From Novosphingobium olei (lineage in GTDB: Bacteria > Pseudomonadota > Alphaproteobacteria > Sphingomonadales > Sphingomonadaceae): 64,000 nt of DNA. Of this stretch, positions 17,933 to 27,217 are shown piece after piece. A program made the translations under genes and the position numbers. The stretch is taken from positions 341,876 through 405,875 of the forward strand of contig NZ_JABBGM010000004.1 of NCBI RefSeq assembly GCF_012927405.1, read 5' to 3'. Within the stretch, counting starts at the first letter, position 1. Each line of letters starts with the position of its first letter. The notes beneath the pieces were generated by a model that saw only the letters and a program-made list of their open reading frames with translations, searched no databases and was not told the DNA's origin.

Positions 17933-19262
17933 CACGCACGACCTTCAGCCTCCCCTGCAGGCCGAACCTGCTTCGCCGTCGGAAGCGGCCGGTCTCAACG
18001 CCCGAACCGCCAAACGGCAGAAGCTGCTTCTCGCCTCCATCGGCGCGATTGCCCTGGCCGGCGGCAGTTGGCTCATCTTGGGCAGTGACGACAAGGCGAA
18101 GTCGAACGATCCCGACGCGGCCCGTACCATCGACACGGCCGGGCTCGTCAACCGCGATCTCTCGCAGCGCGAATTTGTCGCCACCTATGGAAACCGCCTC
18201 GACGCGGTGACGCGCGAGCAGAAGGCGCTCAAGGACGCGGCTGTCCCACGAAACGAGGTCGAGGCCCAGCTCGCTGCTCTCAAAGCGGAGAACCAGGCCA
18301 TGCGGGTCGATGGTCAGGCCGCGATCGACGCGATCTCGGCCGAGAATGCGGACCTCAAATCCCGGCTTGCTGCGCAAGGTTCCGCCCCGGCACCGTCTTC
18401 CACCGCGCCGGCATACGGACCGCAGGCGGGCGGGTATGACGCGCGTGGCCGCACTGTGCTCCCGCCGCAGGCCGGAGCAGCCGCCGTGGCTGGCGGGGAG
18501 ACGACCGTCCCTGCCCCCGGCGAAGTGAAGCTGATGAGCTTTGCTTCGGACAAGGCGAACACCGGCGGCCTGAAGGCAACCAGACCAGAAGCGCCGCCGG
18601 TTGTGGTCGAGGACTCGCCCGACTATCTGCCGCCGAACTCCTACGCATCGGCGCGCGTGATTGTCGGCGTCGATGCCTCTGCTGGGGTTGCAAGCCAGAC
18701 CGATCCCCTTCCGGTGGTCTTGAGGATCACCGGGCCGGCGCGATCGGTCCTGCAAAACGGCAAGGTACTGACAACCCGGATCCAGGGCTGCGTGGTCAAC
18801 GGCGCGGCGCGCGGAGATCTCTCGTCGGAGAAGGTCTACGTCAAGCTCGCCCGCATGACCTGCGATCAGCCTGGCGGGCGCGTCGCCGTGAGCGAGGTCA
18901 AAGGCTTCATCAGCTTTGCCGGCAAGTCCGGGGTGCGCGGGCGTGTCGTGAGCCGCGAGGGCAATCTCGTGACACAGGCGCTGCTCGCCGGGATCGTCGG
19001 CGGGTTCGGGCGCGGCTTTTCCGCCAACGCCAATTCGACCTTCTCCGCGACGCGCACCAATCCCGACGGCAGCCGGTCGAAACTCTCCGCCGGCGACATT
19101 GTCGGCGGAGGGTTCGGCCAGGGCGCGGCAGATGCCGCCGATACGGTCAGCAAATACCTGATCGAACGCGCCGAACAGTACCAGCCCGTGGTCGAGATGC
19201 CGACCGGCATCGATGTCGAAATCGTCTTTCTCGACGGCGTTTACGTGAGGAACTCCCGATGA
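17925..19262 (+). CDS. traB: TraB, VirB10-like core-complex protein
   Basis: A 445-residue TraB. A short cytoplasmic N-terminus is followed by a membrane anchor (LLLASIGAIALAGGSWLIL), a coiled-coil and Pro/Ala-rich linker, and the C-terminal VirB10/TrbI-like beta-barrel domain (for example VLTTRIQGCVVNGAARGDLS and GIDVEIVFLDGVYV). It spans the periplasm, linking the inner-membrane motors to the outer-membrane pore. It overlaps both neighbours by a few bases. Confidence 0.92.
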   Translation: MTDTHDLQPPLQAEPASPSEAAGLNARTAKRQKLLLASIGAIALAGGSWLILGSDDKAKSNDPDAARTIDTAGLVNRDLSQREFVATYGNRLDAVTREQKALKDAAVPRNEVEAQLAALKAENQAMRVDGQAAIDAISAENADLKSRLAAQGSAPAPSSTAPAYGPQAGGYDARGRTVLPPQAGAAAVAGGETTVPAPGEVKLMSFASDKANTGGLKATRPEAPPVVVEDSPDYLPPNSYASARVIVGVDASAGVASQTDPLPVVLRITGPARSVLQNGKVLTTRIQGCVVNGAARGDLSSEKVYVKLARMTCDQPGGRVAVSEVKGFISFAGKSGVRGRVVSREGNLVTQALLAGIVGGFGRGFSANANSTFSATRTNPDGSRSKLSAGDIVGGGFGQGAADAADTVSKYLIERAEQYQPVVEMPTGIDVEIVFLDGVYVRNSR

Positions 19263-20140
19263 TTGAAGCCCCCAAGCAAGGGCGAAGCCGCTGGCTTCGT
19301 CCCGCGGCAGGCATTGCCGCTCTGATCACCCTGTCCGCCGCCACCGGCTGGGGCGTGGCCAGTCTCGCCTCCCCTGCCAGCGGACCCGATACCGCCAAGG
19401 TGCGCGCAGCGCTCAAGCTGCGCCTTCCCAAGACGCCGATCGACGCCATCACCTGCAAGGGGCTTGGCGGCCTGTGCGAGGTCGCCTCGAAGTCGACGCT
19501 CTTCTACGTCGACCGCGCGGCCAAATATCTGGTTATTGGGCGGGTCTATGACATGGAGGCGCGCCAAGACCTGACGGCTGCCCGTCTGCTGGCGCTTAAT
19601 CCCGACCTCCTCGCAGCAGGCGCAGCCCGGCGTTCAGGCGGGGAGGATGCCCCTCCCCCGCAGCGCGCGAGCGTTCCGGCGCGCGTTTCGCTTGGCCAAC
19701 TTCCGGCCAGCGGCGCGATTTCCTGGGGACCGGCCAATGGTCCGAGGGTGGTCGTCTTTTCCGATTTCCACTGCGGCTACTGCAAGAAGCTCGAAGCCGA
19801 ATTGAAGGCGATCGGCGCGCGGGTCGAGGAACGACCGATTTCGATCTTCGGGGCGGAAAGCCGCAAGGACTCCGAGCGCGTGATCTGCGCGGCCCGGCCG
19901 GAAATTGCGCTCCATATGGCCTATTCGGGGCTGGCGCTCGCCAATCCCAAGCCGTGCGATACCAGCGGCCTCGACGCCAACGAAGCTTTCGCGAAGGCGC
20001 ACGGCTTTGGCGGCACGCCGGTCATTGTCCGCCCATCCGATGGCGCGGTCCTCGAAGGCTTCCGCCCCGCGGCGGCACTGCGCGCCTTCCTCTCCGGCGC
20101 CCCCACCCCCGATTCCGGAAAGGACAAAACCCATGGCTAA
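19259..20140 (+). CDS. DsbC-like thiol-disulfide isomerase of the transfer operon
   Basis: A 293-residue exported or anchored thioredoxin-fold protein. Membrane segment near residues 15-33, a DsbC/G-like dimerisation domain, then a catalytic DFHCGYCKKLEAEL (CGYC near residue 172) and the cis-Pro loop FGGTPVIV. In F-type operons proteins of this type help fold the Cys-rich transfer proteins such as TraN, TraU and TraH that are encoded downstream. ATGA overlap with traB; stop overlaps traV. Confidence 0.88.
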   Translation: MIEAPKQGRSRWLRPAAGIAALITLSAATGWGVASLASPASGPDTAKVRAALKLRLPKTPIDAITCKGLGGLCEVASKSTLFYVDRAAKYLVIGRVYDMEARQDLTAARLLALNPDLLAAGAARRSGGEDAPPPQRASVPARVSLGQLPASGAISWGPANGPRVVVFSDFHCGYCKKLEAELKAIGARVEERPISIFGAESRKDSERVICAARPEIALHMAYSGLALANPKPCDTSGLDANEAFAKAHGFGGTPVIVRPSDGAVLEGFRPAAALRAFLSGAPTPDSGKDKTHG

Positions 20141-20900
20141 TCCCATGCGCCTAGCCGCGTGCGTCTGCCTCGCTGCCCTGGTGAGCGGCTGCGCCACCTT
20201 AGGCACCAACGTCAAAGGCGATTTCACCTGCCGTGCGCCCAAGGGCGACTGCGCCCCCTCCCACGTGATCGATGCGCGTGCCACCACCGAAATCGATAGC
20301 GCGGCAGCGTCTACCGAGCTGGCCCGGGTGCGAGCAGGGGTCGCCGCAGGCGATACGTCGCGTACGTCCGAGCGCACGCTCAAGATCGTGTTTCCGGCGC
20401 ATGTCGATGAGGCGGGAACGCTGCACGACGAAGCCGTCGCCTGGGCCGTCATCGAAAATCCGCGCTGGGCGGCCGAGCTGCGGCGCAGGCCCGGCGACGA
20501 TGCCGCACCGCCGCTCATGCGCGAGCTGCGGCGAAAGCTCAAATCGGCGCAGCAAAGGACGGAGGCCATTGCCGATGATGCGCCGTCAAACATGATCGAG
20601 GAGTCCGAGCCGGCGCGCGGAGCATCCGATGCCGTGCCAGACGCCTCGCCCTTTTCACTCGCCGCTCCTCCCGCCCCCGACACGCAAGTTGCCTCGCCGC
20701 CGGTCCTCCCCTCCACGGCGCGCGAGGCCATTGCCGGTGCCAAGGCGCCGGCGGTCGAGGGGTTCGACGTGCTGCCCCCGCATGATCGAACCCCTCGGCC
20801 TCTTGTCCAGGGGACGCCCCCGAATTTCCCGAGCATCGAGGCGATCGAAGCCGCCAAGGCAGCAGCGGCCAAGGCCGCGCCCAACAAGGATCACAGGTGA
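20133..20900 (+). CDS. traV: TraV, outer-membrane lipoprotein
   Basis: A 255-residue lipoprotein with lipobox LVSGC (cleavage before CATLG) and the conserved F-type TraV segment with paired cysteines (GDFTCRAPKGDCAPS). It anchors the core complex to the outer membrane. The rest is long, Pro/Ala-rich and low complexity, longer than F TraV but usual for alphaproteobacterial versions. The ATG at 20133 overlaps the upstream stop and gives the signal; the upstream in-frame ATG at 19905 lies in the dsbC-like gene. Confidence 0.88.
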   Translation: MANPMRLAACVCLAALVSGCATLGTNVKGDFTCRAPKGDCAPSHVIDARATTEIDSAAASTELARVRAGVAAGDTSRTSERTLKIVFPAHVDEAGTLHDEAVAWAVIENPRWAAELRRRPGDDAAPPLMRELRRKLKSAQQRTEAIADDAPSNMIEESEPARGASDAVPDASPFSLAAPPAPDTQVASPPVLPSTAREAIAGAKAPAVEGFDVLPPHDRTPRPLVQGTPPNFPSIEAIEAAKAAAAKAAPNKDHR

Positions 20901-23446
20901 TGGCCGAGAAACTGAAGTCGATTGTCGACCGGGTCCTCTCGGGTCTGCTGGGCGATGCGGAGCATGCCGAAAAGGGCCGCCCCCAGCTGATGCTCGACAT
21001 GCTGTCGGACTGGCTTCCCTACCGGGTCTACGATCCCCAGAGCCGGCTCTATTTCAACGCGCGGTCGAAGGGCTTCATCCTTTCGGTGACCCCGTTGATC
21101 GGCGCCGACGAACGGACCGGCGAGATCCTGGGGCAGTTTTTCTCCGAGGGGCTGCCCGCGGGCGCTTGCCTCCAGGTGCTGCATCTTGCCAGCCCTCGCA
21201 TCAGCCGGATCGTCGCTCCCTGGTTTGCACCGCGCTACGTCCAGGGCGGCGTCTATGAAGCGATCGCCCGGCACCGCGCAAAGCGGCTCTACAGTCTCGT
21301 CTGGCAGTCGGGCTCGAGCGATGCCCCGTTCCATGCCCGCCATCACCAGGTGATCGTGTCGGTCGGCGTTCCCGCCGCAAAGGCGACGAGCAACGAGGAT
21401 CTCAAGCACACCCGCGACGGCCTGATCGCGATGCTCAAGTCCCTGAACCTCGGTGTGGCCGAAGTGGGTCCGCAGGAACTCATCGCGGTGATCGACGATC
21501 TGACCTCGCCGACAACCGCACCGCAGGACGATGCGGTTCCCTACAATCCCAACGACCCGATTGCTGCCCAAGCCATCCGTCACGATATCGAACTCGTCGT
21601 CCACGAGGACCGGATGCAGCTCCGCACCGAGCGGTTCCGACCCACTGGCAAGGTCAACGACGGCGTGCCCGAGATCGGCACCGTCTATCCCGACGCCTTC
21701 GACGTGCGGCACTATGCGTCGCGCAACATGCCGCAGCGATGGGCGCCGTGGGAATGCGCGCGGCTGATCGGCGACCTCTTCACCGACAAGCTGCGTTTCC
21801 CATGTCCCACCGCGACCATGCTTTGCCTGGTCTATCCCGATCAGGAAGCCGCTGCGGCAAAGGCTGGATTCAAGTTCATGCGCACGACGAGCCTTTCCGG
21901 CACGCGCAGCGCCCGTTTCCTGCCGCGCATCGGCGAGCAGGCAGCCGAGTGGCAGCATGTACAGTCCGAGCTCCAGGAAGGGCGCCGGCTTGTCCGGGTC
22001 TTCTACGGCCTGACGGCCTTCTCGCCGCTTGGATCGGGCGACCGGCACGAGCGGGCCATCAAGTCGATCTACAAGGCTGCCGGCTGGGATCTCGCCGACG
22101 AGCGCTATCTCCAGGTCCAGGGTTTGCTGGCAGCCATGCCGTTGACGCTGGCCGACGGGCTTGGCGCGGATATGGAGCGGCTAAAGCGGTTCAAGACGGT
22201 GCTGTCGACGACGGCCGCCAACATCGCCCCGATGCAGGGCGAATATCTGGGCAGTGCTCATCCGCATCTGCTCTTCGTCGGACGCCGGGGCCAGCCCTTC
22301 TTCTGGTCGCCGTTCGAGAATGATGCCGGGAACCACAATGTCGCGATCTGCGGCAAGTCGGGCTCGGGCAAATCGGTGCTGCTCCAGGAGATGTGCGCAG
22401 CGCTGCGCGGGGCGGGCGCGCAGGTGGTGGTCATCGACGATGGCCGCAGCTTCGAGCATTCGGTCAAGCTTCAGGGCGGACGCTTCGTCGAGTTCACGAT
22501 GAAGGCGGGCTTCTGCCTCAATCCCTTCTCGATGATCGATGCCACGCGAGCTCAGGCCGACGAGGATTACCGCCTCGACTGCTTCGGGATGATCAAGGCC
22601 ATCGTCGGTCAGATGGCCCGGCACTCCGCCCGCCTCAACGATACCGAACGCGGCCTCATCGACCGGGCGGTCAATTCCGTGTGGAACGAACATGGCGCCG
22701 ATGCGAGCATCACCGCCGTAGGCGATGCGCTTGTGGCGCTCGGCAGCGAGGCCGCCGCGGATCTCGCGACGGCTCTCGCTCCGTTCATGGCCGGCGGGAC
22801 CTACGGAGCCTTCTTCGAGGGGCAGGCCAGCCTCGACCTCGATGCCGATTTCACGGTCTTCGAGATGTCGGACCTCGCGAGCCGGGAGGAACTGCGCGCG
22901 GTTGTGCTGTCCGCCATCATGTTCATGACCAGCCAGGCGATGACCCGCAGCCCTCGCTCGGTTCGGAAGCTGCTGCTGATCGACGAGGCGTGGTCGATGC
23001 TGAAGGGCGGCTCGATGGGCGAGTTTGTCGAGACCTATGCCCGCACCTGCCGCAAATACGGCGGGGCGCTCGCCACCGCGACCCAATCGCTCAACGACTA
23101 TTACAAGTCCGATGGCGCGACCGCCGCACTCGAAAACAGCGACTGGATGCTGATCCTCCAGCAGAAGCCGGAGACCATCGCCGACTTCAAGGCATCGAAG
23201 CGCCTCGACATGGACGACCGGACCGAGACCTTGATCCGCAGCCTCAAGCGCTCGGGCAACGACTATTCGGAAGTGTTCATCAAGGGGCCGGAAACCGAGG
23301 CGATCGGCCGACTCGTCCTCGACGACTATTCGGCGACGCTCTTTTCGAGCTCTCCGCAGACCTTTGCCGCGATCGACGCCGAGATCGCCCGAGGCCACCA
23401 GCTCGCCGACGCGATCGAGCGGATCGCCTTCGCCAATCGCTCCTGA
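20900..23446 (+). CDS. traC: TraC, type IV secretion ATPase
   Basis: The VirB4-like ATPase that powers pilus assembly, 848 residues. Walker A is GKSGSGKSVLLQEM near residue 485, Walker B-like LLLIDEAWSMLKGG near 695, and the C-terminal region has the conserved TATQSLNDYY pattern. N-terminal domain is the TraC/VirB4 fold. The ATG at 20900 overlaps the traV stop (TGATG); a GTG one codon earlier is the alternative. Confidence 0.94.
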   Translation: MAEKLKSIVDRVLSGLLGDAEHAEKGRPQLMLDMLSDWLPYRVYDPQSRLYFNARSKGFILSVTPLIGADERTGEILGQFFSEGLPAGACLQVLHLASPRISRIVAPWFAPRYVQGGVYEAIARHRAKRLYSLVWQSGSSDAPFHARHHQVIVSVGVPAAKATSNEDLKHTRDGLIAMLKSLNLGVAEVGPQELIAVIDDLTSPTTAPQDDAVPYNPNDPIAAQAIRHDIELVVHEDRMQLRTERFRPTGKVNDGVPEIGTVYPDAFDVRHYASRNMPQRWAPWECARLIGDLFTDKLRFPCPTATMLCLVYPDQEAAAAKAGFKFMRTTSLSGTRSARFLPRIGEQAAEWQHVQSELQEGRRLVRVFYGLTAFSPLGSGDRHERAIKSIYKAAGWDLADERYLQVQGLLAAMPLTLADGLGADMERLKRFKTVLSTTAANIAPMQGEYLGSAHPHLLFVGRRGQPFFWSPFENDAGNHNVAICGKSGSGKSVLLQEMCAALRGAGAQVVVIDDGRSFEHSVKLQGGRFVEFTMKAGFCLNPFSMIDATRAQADEDYRLDCFGMIKAIVGQMARHSARLNDTERGLIDRAVNSVWNEHGADASITAVGDALVALGSEAAADLATALAPFMAGGTYGAFFEGQASLDLDADFTVFEMSDLASREELRAVVLSAIMFMTSQAMTRSPRSVRKLLLIDEAWSMLKGGSMGEFVETYARTCRKYGGALATATQSLNDYYKSDGATAALENSDWMLILQQKPETIADFKASKRLDMDDRTETLIRSLKRSGNDYSEVFIKGPETEAIGRLVLDDYSATLFSSSPQTFAAIDAEIARGHQLADAIERIAFANRS

Positions 23447-23452
23447 AATCTC

Positions 23453-23465
23453 CCTTTATTAAAGG
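23453..23465. repeat. 13-bp palindrome in the only sizeable gap of the mid-tra operon
   Basis: CCTTTATTAAAGG is a perfect palindrome between traC and the next gene. Its right arm contains the AAAGG that serves as ribosome site for the ATG at 23477. Folding would hide that site, so this may tune translation of the downstream gene, or act as a protein site. Confidence 0.45.
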
Positions 23466-23476
23466 ATTTTGTTTCC

Positions 23477-23872
23477 ATGCCTCTTCATGTCGTCACTCCC
23501 TTCGATCGGGCTCACGAACCCCAGCTGGACGAAGACCTCGATCTTCCGCCCGGGCCCACCTGGCGCCGGCACGCCGCGGATACCTGCTTCATCCTCATCA
23601 AGGCCGGCGGATTCCTGGCCTCGACCTATCTGATGACGCTTGGCCTGCCGCTGCTCTTCGTCCTGATGATTTCGGGCGGCAGCGTGGACGTGTTTTTCGC
23701 GCAGATCGCCAATCTGGCCGACCGCTTTCTGTCGGCCGATGCCGCTCGCCAGTCCGGCTTCGTCGAAGAACTGAAGTTCGGTCTCATCGGTCTCGCCACC
23801 CTGATGGCGATCTGGCGCATGCCGCGCTTCCTCAATGAGGTCGCCGACGGACTCCGGGAGGAAGAGCTGTGA
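23477..23872 (+). CDS. Unrecognised tra-operon membrane protein
   Basis: A 131-residue protein with two hydrophobic segments: about residues 39-66 (TCFILIKAGGFLASTYLMTLGLPLLFVLMI, read from the sequence) and a shorter one near 104-112. Position between traC and trbI in the operon suggests an inner-membrane component of the transfer apparatus. No characterised family is recognised. The stop overlaps the trbI start by 4 bases, so it is translationally coupled. Confidence 0.7.
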   Translation: MPLHVVTPFDRAHEPQLDEDLDLPPGPTWRRHAADTCFILIKAGGFLASTYLMTLGLPLLFVLMISGGSVDVFFAQIANLADRFLSADAARQSGFVEELKFGLIGLATLMAIWRMPRFLNEVADGLREEEL

Positions 23873-24276
23873 AGAACATTCTGGCAACATCAAGTATTTC
23901 GAGGCGGTTTTCGGGGCTCAACCTAACTGCGATTGCGCTTGCGTTGAGCATGCTCGGTTCAACCCTCTGGGGCGTCTGGGCGACCCAAGCACTCCTCGAT
24001 CTGCGCAAGCGCGAGGTCGTGACGGTGCAACTGAGCCGCATCATGGGCGACTTCATCGAAGCCGAAGCTCGCGCGGGGCGGACGCCGGAAGAAACCAAGC
24101 AGCGGGTGCAAGCCTACCTCCAGGCGGTCGAGGCATCCGTCCAGCGCCTGGCGCGCGACGGACGCACGGTCCTGGTCGCCGAAGCTGTGGTTGCCGGCAG
24201 CACCCCCGACCTCACCGAAACCGTGCGCGTCGATGTCGAGCGCCGGATGGGAGCCATTCCCGATGCGCGCCGCTGA
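23869..24276 (+). CDS. trbI: TrbI-like F-type transfer protein
   Basis: A 135-residue single-pass inner-membrane protein (membrane segment about residues 19-38) with a periplasmic helical domain containing the family-like VVTVQLSRIMGDFIEAEARA. F TrbI affects pilus retraction. This is the F-type TrbI, not the TrbI of RP4. Stop overlaps the start of the signal-peptidase gene. Confidence 0.8.
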   Translation: MKNILATSSISRRFSGLNLTAIALALSMLGSTLWGVWATQALLDLRKREVVTVQLSRIMGDFIEAEARAGRTPEETKQRVQAYLQAVEASVQRLARDGRTVLVAEAVVAGSTPDLTETVRVDVERRMGAIPDARR

Positions 24277-24787
24277 TATCATCCTCAGATCCCAGACATG
24301 GCGCCGCGTAGCGCTCTGGAGTGGTCTCGGCGCCGGGGCATTCGCGCTCTCGTCGCTGGCCGCCTTTGCGGCAGGCCATGCGCTGATGATCAACGCGAGC
24401 CCGAGCCTGCCCTACTGGGCGATCTGGCTGGACCGCGGAGCCGCTCCGCAGCGCGGCGATATCATCCTGTTCGATCCGCCAGCCTCGCCGCTCCTCGCGA
24501 AGCATTTCGGCAAGGAGCCGAAACCCTTCGGCAAGCGTGTCAGCGGCATGCCGGGTGACGTCGTCACCGAAAAGGACCGCGTCTACTTCGTCAACGGCCG
24601 CCAGGTCGCCAAGGCGAAGCTCAAGAGCCGGCGGGGCGAGCCGCTGGCCCTCGGCCCTACCGGCACGGTGCCCAGAGGCTGCTACTTCGTGACGACCGGG
24701 CACAAGGACGGCTTCGACAGTCGCTATGCGGCGATCGGTTGGATCTGCCGTCAGCGCATTCTGGGTGTGGGGAGGCCGATCCTGTGA
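24263..24787 (+). CDS. S26-family signal peptidase (TraF/LepB type)
   Basis: A 174-residue membrane-anchored serine protease. After a membrane segment comes NASPSLPYWAIW, the nucleophile region (S46 or S48), then FGKRVSGMPGDVV with the general-base Lys (K91) and a C-terminal GCYFVTTGHKDGFDSRY box typical of S26 proteins. In this context it may process the TraA pilin, as TraF does for the RP4 pilin. The ATG at 24263 overlaps the trbI end; the longer frame from 24191 adds only shadow sequence. Confidence 0.9.
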   Translation: MRAADIILRSQTWRRVALWSGLGAGAFALSSLAAFAAGHALMINASPSLPYWAIWLDRGAAPQRGDIILFDPPASPLLAKHFGKEPKPFGKRVSGMPGDVVTEKDRVYFVNGRQVAKAKLKSRRGEPLALGPTGTVPRGCYFVTTGHKDGFDSRYAAIGWICRQRILGVGRPIL

Positions 24788-25427
24788 CACACCGCCTCCT
24801 CGCCCTCGGCCTCCTCCTTGGCTGCACGGTCGGTGCAGTCCCTGCCGCAGCGCGCGACTACGGTCTGCAGGGCGCTGTCTGGCCGGTAATCGAGCCGGAT
24901 CTGCTTCGACAGATCCACGCACGTCTCCAGCATCTGGAAGCGACCGGCGAGACCGCAAGGCTCAACGAAGAGTTGAAGCGGCGGACCATCGCGCGGGTCA
25001 ACCGGCCCGAACCTGTCGCCGGCGTGAGCCTGGCCGCGGATACCCGGGTGTGGCGGTTCGATCCGACGATCACGGTCGAACGGGATATCGCCGACGACAA
25101 GGGGCGGACCATCATCGCGGCTGGTACGCGGGTCAATCCACTCGACACGGTTCCGCTGCGTGCTCCCCTGGTCTTCCTCGACGGCGATGATCCCGCTCAG
25201 CTGGCCTGGGCGAGCCGACGTTTCGGTCCAACCGCCGCGAAGCTGATCCTCGTGCGCGGTGCCCCGCTCGAACTCATGAAGGCCCGCCAGCGCCGCTTCT
25301 ATTTCGACCAGGGCGGCACCCTCGTGAAGCACTTCGGCATTCGCGCGGTGCCGGCCACCGTCGAGCAGCAGGGCCGCATCCTCATCGTCAAGGAGTTGCC
25401 GATCAAGCCGCAGGAGCGAACCCCGTC

Positions 25428-25431
<4 letters not shown>
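24784..25431 (+). CDS. traW: TraW, pilus assembly protein
   Basis: A 215-residue exported TraW. The GTG start at 24784 overlaps the upstream stop (GTGA) and begins a signal peptide (HRLLALGLLLGCTVGAVPAAA). The mature N-terminus RDYGLQGAVWPVIEPDLL and later GVSLAADTRVWRFDPTI and the VRGAPLELMKARQRRFYFDQ region fit the TraW family. Works with TraU and TrbC in F pilus assembly. Stop overlaps traU. Confidence 0.92.
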
Positions 25432-26452
<1,021 letters not shown>

Positions 26453-26456
<4 letters not shown>

Positions 26457-27217
26457 AGACATTTCCTCATCTGGCTGTAATCGCGTGCATTGCAAGCGTT
26501 GCCGCTTTTGCTGGCGCCGCGGCGCAGACCGCAGGATCCGACCTCGATCTGGAGGCGATCCGCGCGCGTGCCGCCGTGCAAGCGGCCGAAGCCGACGCCC
26601 TCGCGGCGAATGCCCGTTCCCGCGCCGAAAGGGTGGCCGACGAGGCAAAAACGAGCGCGGCAGACGCTGAGGCCCACGGCAAGCGCTACGTCGAGGAAGC
26701 CGCGACGGCCAAACGGCTCGGTCCAGACAGCACCTTCGATTTCGACAAGATGGTCGCCGCCGCGGGCGCGATGACGAGCGAAGGCATGGGTCAAGCGCCC
26801 CGGTTCATCGCCTTCGCCAGCACTTCGATGCCACCGACGGCGCTTCGCGCGATGATCGAGGATGTGACTCACGCCGGCGGCGTCGTGGTCTTTCGGGGTT
26901 TGCCGCAAAACAGCGCCAAGGCGCTGACCGCCACACTGTCCAAGGTCGCCCGTGAAGGCGAGCAACTGGACGGCGTCGGGATCGATCCTCGGCTGTTCCG
27001 CGCTTTCGGAATCGATACCGCTCCGACCTATGTCGTTACCAGCAGCGACTTCGACCTGTGCGACGGATTTGACTGCCAGAGCGAGGTTCCCCCGCACGAC
27101 CGGATGACCGGCAACGTGACGGCTCACTACGCACTGGAGACCTTCGCGCGCGGCGGCGGCCCCGGAGCGCTGCTCGCCGCCCAACATCTTGCCCGCCTCG
27201 AAAGGCCCGTCCCATGA
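26453..27217 (+). CDS. trbC: TrbC, F-type pilus assembly protein
   Basis: A 254-residue exported protein with signal peptide (HLAVIACIASVAAFAGAAA), an Ala/Glu-rich coiled-coil segment (about residues 30-80), and a thioredoxin-like TrbC domain (PRFIAFASTSMPPTALRAMI ... TAPTYVV). The F-type TrbC works with TraW. The ATG at 26453 overlaps the traU stop (ATGA). The N-terminal coiled coil is longer than in F TrbC. Confidence 0.9.

Noticed and set aside
20891..22048. 385-codon minus-strand frame
   Set aside because: Antisense to traC; the plus-strand frame has Walker motifs and a correct operon position.
22181..23398. 405-codon minus-strand frame
   Set aside because: Also antisense to traC, with shadow-like composition.
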